A stretch of DNA of 64,000 nucleotides from CAZGKW01 sp964526295 (lineage in GTDB: Bacteria; Planctomycetota; Phycisphaerae; FEN-1346). Location of the stretch: the NCBI GenBank assembly GCA_964526295.1, contig CAZGKW010000008.1, forward strand, positions 77,913 to 141,912, in the 5' to 3' direction. Shown here one piece after another: positions 18,403-26,944 of the stretch. The position numbers and the translations under genes are program-made. The notes under the pieces are model-generated. The model saw only the letters and a program-made list of their open reading frames with translations. It was not told where the DNA came from and did no database searches. The first letter of the stretch is position 1. Each line of letters opens with the position of its first letter.

Positions 18403-19266
18403 GTGCTTGACGAGCTGAGGAAGCACGTCCGAAAGGTCCAGGACGGCCGACCGCGGCGGCCGCCTGTCGAAGCCCACAACACGTGGGTCGTTAATCACCC
18501 CGGAACGCTCCTGATGATTCCGGTGGCCCACCTCGCCCAACACGGCATACTCAACCTGTGCTACATGCTCCAGAACGGGTACGTGCTCTACGACGACATC
18601 CGCGGTCGGGCCGTGCCGGGCATCGAGCGGTTCGCCGACCGGGTGGACGGGAAGAACGTCTGGCCCATCACGTTCGGCGAGCAACTCTCGCTGGCGGAGG
18701 TGACCGCCGAGCTGACAGCGAGCTGTTACGCCGGCGCGCTGATGCTCCAGGCGATGGGTCTCGGCGGATGGATGTTCAACGGCATCGATCCGTTCGCCAT
18801 CCTGGGCGCGAGCGGCGAGCCGGACGTGTCCGGCCTGGGGCCCCGCTGTGGCGAGGACGACCGGTGGCCGTACCCCAACCCGACGGGCCTGGAGGGCGTG
18901 ATGGAGGGCTTCTGTCCGCCCCACTACGGGGACATACGACCGGCCGTGGAGGCCGTGTGCGAGCCGAAATTCGGCCCGGACGGGCCGTTCCATCCGGACA
19001 CGCCCGGTCCGTGGAAAGACAGCCGCACGGTCCGCTCGGCGCCCCAGGTCCACGACGAGCGGTCCCGCGTGTGCGTGGCGCTCCGGGCCCAGTACGTCCT
19101 CGATACGTTGGCCAAATTCACCGGTACGGTGCCCTCGATGTTCGCCATGATGTACCTTCAGGCCCACCACCTCGACCTGGGGTTCTACGACCGGTTCTAC
19201 ACGCCGGACGCGTACCTCGCGACGCACGCGGCCCACATGGACCGCTGGCACGCGGCGGATGGGTAG
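18403..19266 (+). CDS. Conserved-looking hypothetical protein, probably 5'-truncated
   Basis: From the GTG at 18403 the product is 287 residues with no signal or membrane segment. I do not recognise the family. Protein-like sequence continues in frame upstream of the GTG (GSAPAFAERDEDGSLDF) to the sulfatase stop at 18323, with no ATG, GTG or TTG and no ribosome-binding site there. The original N-terminus therefore seems to have been lost, perhaps when the sulfatase gene became its neighbour. Residues include several isolated Cys and His (LNLCYML, CPPHYGD, QAHHLDLGF) but no known cofactor motif. Whether the gene is still expressed is uncertain. Confidence 0.65.
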   Translation: MLDELRKHVRKVQDGRPRRPPVEAHNTWVVNHPGTLLMIPVAHLAQHGILNLCYMLQNGYVLYDDIRGRAVPGIERFADRVDGKNVWPITFGEQLSLAEVTAELTASCYAGALMLQAMGLGGWMFNGIDPFAILGASGEPDVSGLGPRCGEDDRWPYPNPTGLEGVMEGFCPPHYGDIRPAVEAVCEPKFGPDGPFHPDTPGPWKDSRTVRSAPQVHDERSRVCVALRAQYVLDTLAKFTGTVPSMFAMMYLQAHHLDLGFYDRFYTPDAYLATHAAHMDRWHAADG

Positions 19267-19290
19267 GTCGAATCGCCGCCGCCGTCGGTT

Positions 19291-21486
19291 TCACGCCTGC
19301 CGGAGCTTTTCGACGACGCGCTTCAGGACCGCGCCCGGGTAGCGGGGTTGCTCTTTGAGGGCCTCCTGCATCCGGTCGAGGATGGGCCGCGCCTTCTCGC
19401 CCAGCGCATCCAGCGACCAGGCCGCCAGCAGCCGCGTCTTCTCCAGGTCCGCCGCCAGCGCGTCGGCCAGCCTGGCCAGGCCCCTCTGGGGCTCGCCCCA
19501 GTCGACGAGCGCCTCGGCGGCCGCCACCGGCACCGACGGGGCCGGGTCGTCGAGAAGCCGTTCGACGGCCGACTTGATCCGTCCCTCGGGCGGCCCGTCC
19601 GGCGACGACTGATGCAGGCCCACGACCGCCCAGTACCGGACCGGCCCGTGGGGGCTGGAGAGGGCCTCCAGGTACGTCGGGACGCCCTCGGCCCACCGGC
19701 CGTCGTAGGCCTTGAGGGCGAGCACCGCCTCGATGACTCCCTGCCGGTTCAGCCGCTCGCGCCAGTACGGGCCCTTGTCCTCGGTCGGCTCGGGGGGGGT
19801 CGGCTCCTCGCCCGGCCGGTAGGTCGCGACGGGGCTGTTGGCGTAGCCGAGGCGGCAGGCCCGGGCCCGGAGCATCTCGTCGGACCTCACCTCGACCGGC
19901 TCGGCGTAGAGCATCGACCGGCCGCCTTCGCCGCCGGCCTTCCTCGGGCCGGCCTTCTCATACACGATCGAGGCGCCCGGCGTGGTGCACGAGAGGGCGA
20001 CGGTCGCCGCCCGGCCCTCCCGGCCGCCCGACTTGACGGTGAAGCCCGGTGCGGCGGTCCGGCCGTCGCCCTTGATGGCGTCGAACTCGCACTCGGGCAG
20101 CAGGCCGACGTCGCCGATTGCCTTGAGCTGCTCGACGAGGGCCCGGCCCATCCGCTCGACGACGTCGGCGTACTTGGGGTCGTCGGCCAGGTTGTTGATC
20201 TCGTGGGGGTCGCGGGTGAGGTCGTAGAGCTCGTGGGCGGGTTTCTCGGGACGGAGGAACTGCATCTGCGGCCCGGGGGGGAGCTTGCCCTCGGCGTGGA
20301 GCCGACGCATCTCCTGGAGGATCGGCGTCTGGTCCATGTAGTTGATGTGCTGGCCGCGCGACAGGTAAGGCATGAAGTTGCGGATGTATTTGTACTGCTT
20401 ATCTCGCATCGACCGGATGCGGTCGATCGTCTCGTCCATCCGATCGCGGGCCGAAAAGACGTACTCGGGGGGCGTCCCTTTCTGGGGGCCGAGGAAGGCC
20501 CGCCCCTGCATGTGTTCCGGGACCGGGACGCCGGCCAGGCTCAGCACGGTCGGGGCGAAGTCGATAAACCGGGCGAAGTCCTCCTCCACCGCCCCCGGGG
20601 CCACCGACGCCGCGTTCCCGGCCCCCGCCCACTCGCGGTACTTCTCCGGCACGCGGACCATCAGGGGCACGCGGACCCCCGAATCGTAGACCCACCGCTT
20701 GCCTCGCGTCAGGCCCCACCCGTGGTCGCCCCAGAACCAGACGATCGTGTCGTCGGCCAGGCCGTCGGCCTCCAGCTCGTCAAGGACCCGCTGGACCTGC
20801 GTATCGAGCTGACCGATGCGGTCGTAGTAGCAGGCGATGTTCTGTCGGACGATGGGCGTGTCGGGATAGTAGGGCGGGACGGGCGCCTCGGTCGGGTCGT
20901 GCTGGTGCTGGCCCGCTTGCCACCGCCGCGTGCTCGACTCGTGGGTCACGCCGAAGTTGAACACCGAGAAGAAGGGCTGGTCGGGGTCGGGCCGCTTCCG
21001 CCAGTGGCCGGCATTGCTGTTGATGTCCCAGGCAGAGGGGGGCGCGGCGAACTGGTAGTCGGTCTTCCGGTTGTTCGTGCAGAAGTAGCCGGCCACCCGG
21101 AGGTACTCCGGGAAGCACCTCGCCTCGGGCGGGGGCACGCCCTGGCACCGCATCCACGTCGTCCCGATCGTCGTCGGGTACATGCCCGTGATGACCCCGC
21201 TCCGGGCCGGAGCGCAGACCGGGGCATGCGTGAACGCCCACTCGAACCGCACCCCTTGCGAGGCGAACCGGTCGAGGTTCGGCGTCGTCGCATAGGCGTC
21301 ACCGTAGCAGCCGACGGTCGGGCTGATGTCCTCGGCGCTGATCCACACGATGTTGGGCGACTTCGGTGGAGACACTCCTCGACCTCCTTCCCGCTGGGCG
21401 GCGGCCAGCAGACCCGGCCCGAAGGCCGAGGCGGCCGTCCCGGCGGCGACCTGCTGCATGAAGCCTCGTCGCGACGTCCTGGCCAT
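19291..21486 (-). CDS. Sulfatase fused to chitobiase-C-like and HEAT-repeat regions
   Basis: The product is 731 residues, much longer than a plain sulfatase (about 480). The Tat signal is MARTSRRGFMQQVAAG; this ATG has GAGGAG 7 bp upstream, better placed than the in-frame ATG at 21501. The sulfatase core is WISAEDISPTVGCYGD and VCAPARSGVITGMYP (Cys91), then WFWGDHGWGLTRGKRW. After about residue 480 comes a beta-sandwich region (VALSCTTPGASIVYEKAG) like chitobiase C-terminal domains, then alpha-helical repeats resembling HEAT repeats (about 600-730). The tail could mediate substrate or protein binding. It converges with the truncated gene at 18403, 24 bp apart. Confidence 0.9.
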   Translation of the reverse strand: MARTSRRGFMQQVAAGTAASAFGPGLLAAAQREGGRGVSPPKSPNIVWISAEDISPTVGCYGDAYATTPNLDRFASQGVRFEWAFTHAPVCAPARSGVITGMYPTTIGTTWMRCQGVPPPEARCFPEYLRVAGYFCTNNRKTDYQFAAPPSAWDINSNAGHWRKRPDPDQPFFSVFNFGVTHESSTRRWQAGQHQHDPTEAPVPPYYPDTPIVRQNIACYYDRIGQLDTQVQRVLDELEADGLADDTIVWFWGDHGWGLTRGKRWVYDSGVRVPLMVRVPEKYREWAGAGNAASVAPGAVEEDFARFIDFAPTVLSLAGVPVPEHMQGRAFLGPQKGTPPEYVFSARDRMDETIDRIRSMRDKQYKYIRNFMPYLSRGQHINYMDQTPILQEMRRLHAEGKLPPGPQMQFLRPEKPAHELYDLTRDPHEINNLADDPKYADVVERMGRALVEQLKAIGDVGLLPECEFDAIKGDGRTAAPGFTVKSGGREGRAATVALSCTTPGASIVYEKAGPRKAGGEGGRSMLYAEPVEVRSDEMLRARACRLGYANSPVATYRPGEEPTPPEPTEDKGPYWRERLNRQGVIEAVLALKAYDGRWAEGVPTYLEALSSPHGPVRYWAVVGLHQSSPDGPPEGRIKSAVERLLDDPAPSVPVAAAEALVDWGEPQRGLARLADALAADLEKTRLLAAWSLDALGEKARPILDRMQEALKEQPRYPGAVLKRVVEKLRQA

Positions 21487-21628
21487 CGCAATGCTCCTCA
21501 TCCATTCCTTCCGGAAAGGCCTATCATACGCAAGCGGGCCGCAAGGCAAGGGAAAAACCGTCCCGACGCCGGCCGAAGCCTCCGCAGGAAGGGCCAGAGG
21601 GCAAGATTGCGGAAGCGAAGGCGGGACG

Positions 21629-22477
21629 TTAAAGGCCCAGGCCCGTGGCGAGGTCGTCCAGGGCCGGACGCAGATGAGCGTACTCGCCGCCGAAGACCGG
21701 GACGCAGGCGTCGAGCCGCCGGTCGCCGCCGAGGACCTTCGCGGCGAATGCCAGACAGGTGGCCTCGCCGCAGGCCCGGCAGTTGGTCCCGGGGAGACGC
21801 TGGAAGAGCTCCAGGGGGCTGATCCGGACCCGTCGCTCGTGGCACGGCTCGATCGAATCGCGCCGCGACCAGATATCGTTGACTGTGTTCTTCAGGAATT
21901 TGAGCGTCCGCCAGGCGTCCTGCATCTCGCGGAGCCGCCCGATGACGATCCGGTGAGAGAACAGGTTGACGAGGCGCGGCCCGTTCATGAAGGTGAAGGT
22001 CGGCCCGGCCGGGCTGTATGTCCCGCCGCGGAGTTCGGCGTTCAGGTAGGGCATGACGGGCCCGAGGTCCTTCTCGACGTGGGCCGTCAGCCGCAGGTCG
22101 TCCTCTTCGGCGATGCAGGGGGCCACCAGGGCGATGACGACGCGTCCGACGGCGTCCTCGCCGTCGAGCGGTTCCGGGCCGAGATCGGCGAGGGCGTTCG
22201 GCAGGGGTTCGCGGTACCAGACCTGGCCGGCGATCAGGGCACTGCCGCGAGCCGTGGCTTCGTGGATCGCCCCTCGTGCGGCATCGCAGACCACCAGGTA
22301 CGGTGCGGCGACGTCGGCGACCGTCTCGGGCGGCTCGACGGCGCGAACGCCCTCGGGCGGGCCGCCCAAGGCAGCGAGGGTCCGCTCCAGTTCGCTTCGG
22401 GCCTGGAATACGACCACCAGACCTTCGGATGCATTCGCGTCCAGTGCGGTCACAGCGTCCTCAAATAGGCAGACCAT
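21629..22477 (-). CDS. Cytoplasmic 4Fe-4S cluster protein of unknown role
   Basis: The product is 282 residues from the ATG; a TTG start 27 bp upstream is less likely. The C-terminal region has LPGTNCRACGEATCLAFAAK followed by a fourth Cys (RRLDACVPVF). This Cx2CGx4C...C arrangement is the small Fe-S domain (PF04060) shared by RnfB and the gamma subunit of the corrinoid iron-sulfur protein. The first 200 residues have no recognisable domain. PF04060 proteins often occur in corrinoid methyl transfer, and two MtaA-like proteins are encoded at 36139 and 40259, but no direct link is visible. Its neighbours are a sulfatase and a small membrane protein. Confidence 0.8.
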   Translation of the reverse strand: MVCLFEDAVTALDANASEGLVVVFQARSELERTLAALGGPPEGVRAVEPPETVADVAAPYLVVCDAARGAIHEATARGSALIAGQVWYREPLPNALADLGPEPLDGEDAVGRVVIALVAPCIAEEDDLRLTAHVEKDLGPVMPYLNAELRGGTYSPAGPTFTFMNGPRLVNLFSHRIVIGRLREMQDAWRTLKFLKNTVNDIWSRRDSIEPCHERRVRISPLELFQRLPGTNCRACGEATCLAFAAKVLGGDRRLDACVPVFGGEYAHLRPALDDLATGLGL

Positions 22478-22528
22478 TGTTCCGGGCCCGGACCGGCAAG
22501 ACAAGGGGGCAAGCGACGCGGAACGATC

Positions 22529-22894
22529 CTAGCCGCCCAGGCGGCCGGTCAGCCGCAGGTACAGGAGGACCAGGGCCGACAGGATCCACAGGTTCGACAG
22601 GATACGGGCGGCCACGCTGAGGCGCATCCGCGTGTGCCGGCGGTGGAAGTAACTCGCCAGCAGGTTCGCGAACGCCAGGCCGACCGAGACCCAGACGAGG
22701 CGGCTCCGGAGATAGGCGTCGACCCGCTCGGCCGGGCCGAGCAGGAGCCAGACGTGCACCGCGATGCCCAGGATCGGCAGCGCCACCAGGATGACCGCCG
22801 CGACTCGCATGCCGGGCGAGGCGGGAGGCTTCGAGGCAGGTGGCCTGGGCGACCCGGACGGATCGGTCGGAGGGTTCACTCGCGGATCTCCCAT
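22529..22894 (-). CDS. Small membrane protein, three predicted transmembrane helices
   Basis: The product is 121 residues. A Pro/Ser-rich N-terminus (PTDPSGSPRPPASKPPASPG) is followed by three hydrophobic segments at about 30-52, 68-85 and 97-115. The ATG lies 19 bp inside the upstream gene's 3' end, so it is probably translated from the same message. No known family is recognised. A role linked to the zinc-ribbon membrane protein is suggested only by the overlap. Confidence 0.72.
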   Translation of the reverse strand: MGDPRVNPPTDPSGSPRPPASKPPASPGMRVAAVILVALPILGIAVHVWLLLGPAERVDAYLRSRLVWVSVGLAFANLLASYFHRRHTRMRLSVAARILSNLWILSALVLLYLRLTGRLGG

Positions 22895-23832
22895 CCGCCG
22901 GCGCCGGTGGTCCGCTCCTGGCGTTTGCGGAGCGTCTCGAAGATGGCCTCCCACTTCCGGGTGGAGTGGTCGGCCCGGAAAAGCTCCCACTCCCGGACGG
23001 GGACCATCCGAATCGTCCCGTCGAGCAGCAGGGCCCGGGTGAAACCGTCCTCGTGGGCCTGCGTGGGGGCGCCGTCGGAGACGATCAGCAGGTCCTTCTC
23101 GAAGATCGGGTCGTCGAGGTCGATCGGCACCCGGACCCCGTCCATCCGCCCGAAGTGCATCGTGTAGGAGACGCCCGACTCGGGGCAGATCAGCGTGTTT
23201 CGCGAGTCGAGGTGGCCCTCCTCGACGAGGTCCCCGAGGGCGGCCGGCAGGATGACGCCGTCGTGGTCCCTGGCGTAGGCCCGGAGGGCTTCGTTGACCT
23301 TCCGGAGGTTCTCTTCGCACGTGGGCTGGAGCCGGAGATTGATGACCCATCCGGCGGCGGCCGCCGCCCCGAGCCCCAGGAACAGCGCCGCCCCCCCGAT
23401 GGTCGTGATCAGGGCCAGCAGCTTGCCGCGCTTGCGGCCCTTGCTGCGGCGGATGCCGTGGAACGCGGGCAGACCCGTCAAGGCCGCCAGCAGGGCCACG
23501 CATGCCCCCAACGTCATCCCGATCGTCCACGGGAAGCGGGTCAACTGGGCGAGTCCGAGCCCAACCGTGACGGCTACCGCCGCCCCCATCAGCACCGCCG
23601 ACAGGACGGCCATCGTGTCGACCGGCGGGACGACCTCGACCGTCTCGTCGCCGACGTGGACGAGCACGGCCCCCGAGCCCGAGGGCTGCTCCAGCGGTTG
23701 GGCGATCCGGGTCTCCTCGCCCTTCGGGATCCGCATCTCCGTGCCGCACACGGGGCATCGCGTGGGCCGGCCGGCGTAGGCCTCGTCGACCTCCATCGCC
23801 GAATCGCAATGCGGGCAGCGAAAGCGGATCAT
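22876..23832 (-). CDS. Zinc-ribbon membrane protein with pilin-like C-terminal domain
   Basis: The product is 318 residues. The N-terminus is an MJ0042-type zinc ribbon (RFRCPHCDSAMEVDEAYAG, then RCPVCG). Hydrophobic segments at about 75-95, 103-123 and 142-163 follow. The C-terminal 150 residues (CEENLRKVNEALRAYARDHDG) begin like the alpha-helix of type IV pilin or DUF1559 proteins, and GFTRALLLDGTIR near the end is similar to their H-x9-DG region. This zinc ribbon plus pseudopilin arrangement is frequent in planctomycetes, but its function is unknown. It probably shares a transcript with the gene at 22529. Confidence 0.78.
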   Translation of the reverse strand: MIRFRCPHCDSAMEVDEAYAGRPTRCPVCGTEMRIPKGEETRIAQPLEQPSGSGAVLVHVGDETVEVVPPVDTMAVLSAVLMGAAVAVTVGLGLAQLTRFPWTIGMTLGACVALLAALTGLPAFHGIRRSKGRKRGKLLALITTIGGAALFLGLGAAAAAGWVINLRLQPTCEENLRKVNEALRAYARDHDGVILPAALGDLVEEGHLDSRNTLICPESGVSYTMHFGRMDGVRVPIDLDDPIFEKDLLIVSDGAPTQAHEDGFTRALLLDGTIRMVPVREWELFRADHSTRKWEAIFETLRKRQERTTGAGGWEIRE

Positions 23833-23921
23833 CGTCGGGTCCCCGGATTCTGTACGGACGTCGAGGCGGCCCGGTCGCCGGCGGCGCCGCCCACGGGCGC
23901 CCGCAGTCGACCTGGGAGGGC

Positions 23922-24770
23922 CTACTCGTTCGCCAGCACCGACGCCCCGTAGCCCCGCGAGAACTGGATCCCTGAGATCACCAGCAGCAGCAGCGACAAG
24001 GCGGGCATGGCGGCGTAGCGGCCGTAGTAGGCCGCCATCGCCTCCAGCTCCTCACCCCCGGCCTGACGGTGCATCTGGTAGTCCTGCCACATCGACTCGA
24101 ACGTGTAGAACGAGCCGAACTGGAGCTCCGCAAACCAGTTATGCCACGGGATTACCGTCGCCAGGTACAGCAGCACCAGGAAGAAGGCCCGCGTCACGTG
24201 CCGGACGCCCGCCAGCCGGCCCAGAAGGCCGATCTGGAGGTAGACGAACGTCGTGACCCAGAGCAGCAGGCCCGACAGGAGGCCGACCGCCCGGACCGGG
24301 CCCAAGACCTGGGCCGTCACCTCGCGGTACATCGCCCGTTTCTCGGCCTCGCTCATCGGGGCGGTCGGCTCGAGGGGCTCGGCTTCATCCTCGTCCGGCT
24401 CCCCGGCGGACTCGTCGCCTTCAGGGGGGGCGGGCTCGTCCGCGGGGGGCGGGGCCTCGTCGGGAGGGGGCTCGGATGCGGCGGCCCGGCCTTCGAGTAG
24501 GCCCATCAGGCCCGCCCCCTCGGCTGGGATCGGTTCCGGCTCCGGGGGGGGCGGCGGGGGCCCCTCCGGGACGCCCGCTTCCTCCTCCTCCTCCGGCGCA
24601 TCGTAGAAACCGACCCACTCGGTCATCACGAACGCCGCTATGTGGGCCAGCAGCGCCAGCAGCGTTACCCAGAAGAACAGGACGGCGAAGAAGCGGGCCG
24701 TCTTCAAGGCCGACACGAACGGCTGGGCGCCGGGGTTCGGCAGCCGGACCGGCTGCGTATCGCTGGCCAT
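23922..24770 (-). CDS. Membrane protein with acidic Pro-rich cytoplasmic insertion
   Basis: The product is 282 residues. A membrane segment at about 28-52 is followed by about 90 residues of low-complexity Pro/Glu/Ala sequence (EEEEEAGVPEGPPPPPPEPE and more). Three or four more helices follow (about 163-185, 195-215 and 255-275). No catalytic motif is visible. The family is unknown to me. The linker may be flexible, but nothing shows a binding partner. It stands alone between the zinc-ribbon gene and hemL, all leftward. Confidence 0.75.
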   Translation of the reverse strand: MASDTQPVRLPNPGAQPFVSALKTARFFAVLFFWVTLLALLAHIAAFVMTEWVGFYDAPEEEEEAGVPEGPPPPPPEPEPIPAEGAGLMGLLEGRAAASEPPPDEAPPPADEPAPPEGDESAGEPDEDEAEPLEPTAPMSEAEKRAMYREVTAQVLGPVRAVGLLSGLLLWVTTFVYLQIGLLGRLAGVRHVTRAFFLVLLYLATVIPWHNWFAELQFGSFYTFESMWQDYQMHRQAGGEELEAMAAYYGRYAAMPALSLLLLVISGIQFSRGYGASVLANE

Positions 24771-24833
24771 GACAAGTCTCCTGTTCCGTGAGTCGCCGCG
24801 GCCGGCGGGCCGCTGCGCCGGCCTCGCACACCG

Positions 24834-26138
24834 TCAGGAGGCGGCCAGGGCTTGGCGGGATGCCTCCGCCGTCCGGTCGACGTCGGCCTCGTCGTGCGCC
24901 AGGCTCACGAACCACGCCTCGAACTGGCTCGGCGGCAGGTAAACGCCCGCCCGCAGCATCCCCTGGAAGAAACGGTTGAACCCGTCCAGGTTGCACCGGC
25001 GGGCAGAGGCGTAGTCGGTCACCGCCGCGTCGCTGAAGAAGACCGACACCATGGAGCCGACCCGCTGGACGCGTGCGGCGGCTCCGGCGTCGGCGATCGC
25101 CCGCTCCAGCCCCGCCGCCAACCGGGCCGACGTCGCCTCCAGCGTCTCGTACGCCCCCGGCTCGGCCAGCGCATCCAGTGTCGCGATGCCGGCCGCCATA
25201 GCAAGCGGATTCCCCGACAGCGTGCCCGCCTGGTAGACCGGCCCGACGGGGCTGACCTGCTGCATGAGCTCCCGCCGGCCGCCATACGCACCCACCGGCA
25301 GCCCGCCGCCGATCACCTTCCCGAGCGTCACGAGGTCGGGCCGCACGCCGTAGAGTTGCTGGGCCCCGCCCGGGGCGACGCGAAAGCCGGTCATGACCTC
25401 GTCGAAGACCAGGAGGGCCCCGGCCTCGTCGGCCGCCTCTCGCAGGCCCGCCAGGAACCCGTCGGCCGGGGGCACGACGCCCATGTTCCCCGCCACGGGC
25501 TCGACCAGGATGGCCGCGATCTCGCCGGCGCGCTCCGACAGGACGGCCCGGACCGCCGTCAGGTCATTATACGGCACGACGTGGGTGTGACGGGTGACCT
25601 CGGGGGGCACGCCGGGGCTAGACGGGGTGCCGAAGGTGGTCGCGCCGCTGCCGGCCTCGACCAGCAGGGCGTCGGCGTGGCCGTGATAGCAGCCGGCGAA
25701 CTTCACCAGGCCCGGCCGGCCGGTCGCCCCGCGCGCCAGGCGAACCGCCGACAGGGTCGCCTCCGTGCCGGAGTTGACGAACCGGACCTGTTCGACCGCG
25801 GGCATCCGGTCGACGATCCGGCCGGCCAGCTCGATCTCCCGCTCGGTGGGGGCCCCGAACGAGGACCCGCCCTTCAGGGCCTCCGCCACCGCCTCGACGA
25901 CCGTCGGATGGGCGTGGCCGAGGATCAGCGGCCCCCAGCTCATCACGTAGTCGAGGTACTCGTTGCCGTCGACGTCCCGGAGGCGGGCCCCGGCGCCCGA
26001 GACGACGAATGGGGGCCGGCCCCCCACCGCCCGATACGCCCGGACCGGACTCGACACCCCGCCCGGCATCAGGGCCTCGGCCCGTGCGAGGGCGGCAGCG
26101 GACTTCTCGACCGTCCGGTCGGACCCCTCGGCGGACAT
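24834..26138 (-). CDS. hemL: Glutamate-1-semialdehyde 2,1-aminomutase
   Basis: The product is 434 residues, the usual length. It converts glutamate-1-semialdehyde to 5-aminolevulinate in the C5 route of tetrapyrrole synthesis, using pyridoxal phosphate. Visible marks are MPGGVSSPVRAYRAVGG at the N-terminus, FVNSGTEATLSAVRLARG, FAGCYHGHADALLVEAGSG, DEVMTGFRVAPGGAQ and the PLP-lysine segment TLGKVIGGGLPVGAYGG (Lys near 272). The ATG at 26138 is preferred over the long open upstream frame, which would run through a strong promoter. It is divergent from rpmA. Confidence 0.96.
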   Translation of the reverse strand: MSAEGSDRTVEKSAAALARAEALMPGGVSSPVRAYRAVGGRPPFVVSGAGARLRDVDGNEYLDYVMSWGPLILGHAHPTVVEAVAEALKGGSSFGAPTEREIELAGRIVDRMPAVEQVRFVNSGTEATLSAVRLARGATGRPGLVKFAGCYHGHADALLVEAGSGATTFGTPSSPGVPPEVTRHTHVVPYNDLTAVRAVLSERAGEIAAILVEPVAGNMGVVPPADGFLAGLREAADEAGALLVFDEVMTGFRVAPGGAQQLYGVRPDLVTLGKVIGGGLPVGAYGGRRELMQQVSPVGPVYQAGTLSGNPLAMAAGIATLDALAEPGAYETLEATSARLAAGLERAIADAGAAARVQRVGSMVSVFFSDAAVTDYASARRCNLDGFNRFFQGMLRAGVYLPPSQFEAWFVSLAHDEADVDRTAEASRQALAAS

Positions 26139-26181
26139 GACACCCCCTGCTGCGTCGTCCCGGCACGATAGCGAAGCGCCC

Positions 26182-26210
26182 ATGTTAGGGGGCCGCAAAA
26201 GGGGTGTCAA
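26182..26210 (-). promoter_or_regulatory. Candidate promoter for hemL
   Basis: On the minus strand TTGACA (26205-26210, full consensus) and TAACAT (26182-26187) are separated by 17 bp, 44 bp before the hemL start. Confidence 0.65.
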
Positions 26211-26262
26211 CGCAAATGGACGTCTCCCGCGACGCGACACGTCCGCCGGCCCGGATACGGGC

Positions 26263-26290
26263 TTGACGGGCGACTCCCCGCCGATATAAT
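26263..26290 (+). promoter_or_regulatory. Strong candidate promoter for rpmA
   Basis: TTGACG (26263-26268) and a perfect TATAAT (26285-26290) are 16 bp apart, 62 bp before the rpmA start. This is one of the best vegetative promoter matches in the window, as expected for a ribosomal gene. Confidence 0.75.
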
Positions 26291-26352
26291 CTCTCGCCTT
26301 CGACGAGTTGGCCGATAGGACTGGCGGCGAGCACAGGCAGCGAGGTGATGAG

Positions 26353-26589
26353 ATGGCGCATAAGAAGGGACAGGGCTCGTCCCGCAACGGACGCGACTCC
26401 AACGCCCAGTATCGCGGCGTGAAGTGCTTCGGCGGCGAGCAGGTCAAGGTCGGCAGCATCATCGTGCGGCAGTGCGGCACGAAGTTCCACCCGGGCCACA
26501 ACGTCGGCCGCGGACGGGACGACACCCTCTTCGCCCTGGCCGAGGGGACCGTCACGTTCCAGGGCCGGCGGGTCCACGTGACGACTTGA
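26353..26589 (+). CDS. rpmA: 50S ribosomal protein L27
   Basis: The product is 78 residues. The N-terminus MAHKKGQGSSRNGRDSNAQY is the conserved part that reaches the peptidyl-transferase centre; no N-terminal cleavage extension of the Firmicutes type is present. KVGSIIVRQCGTKFHPGHNV and VTFQGRRV complete the family pattern. Usually rplU (L21) lies directly upstream, but here the promoter and divergent hemL do. obgE follows after 355 bp, longer than in most rplU-rpmA-obgE operons, and a repeat fills the gap. Confidence 0.97.
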   Translation: MAHKKGQGSSRNGRDSNAQYRGVKCFGGEQVKVGSIIVRQCGTKFHPGHNVGRGRDDTLFALAEGTVTFQGRRVHVTT

Positions 26590-26751
26590 CGCCGCATCCG
26601 GCGGGCGCGAGCTCGGATTCAGGACCGATCGCGGCCCGGGTGCTTCTCTCACGAGGCACCGCGGGCCGTTTCTCTGCGCCGACCGCACGCCCGGGCCCCC
26701 TTGCCGCCGACACTTGTCGCTGGTACGCTGGTGCCGTTCCGCAGTGTCCTT

Positions 26752-26930
26752 GACCGCTGAGAGCGCGAAGCACGCAGAGGAAAACGGCAAGAAGAACTCA
26801 AGAGGGACCTTCGCCGTTTCTGCCCCTGGGTCCTGCCGTTGCCGTCATCTGTGGCCATCTGCGTCATCTGTGGACGATCAGCTTCTGTTTTCCTCTGCGA
26901 TCTCCGCGGTCTCCGCGGTGACACAACTGT
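26752..26930. repeat. AT-richer inverted repeat between rpmA and obgE
   Basis: The two arms carry an exact 13-base inverted repeat (26773-26785 and 26887-26899) inside longer, roughly 70% matching arms of about 36 bp. The intervening stretch has short direct repeats of ATCTGTGG. The same arm sequence recurs at 63906-63925. The composition differs from the surrounding genes. The wider gap (26590-26944) shows no gene. Confidence 0.7.
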
Positions 26931-26944
26931 GCAGGGCCGGCTCG

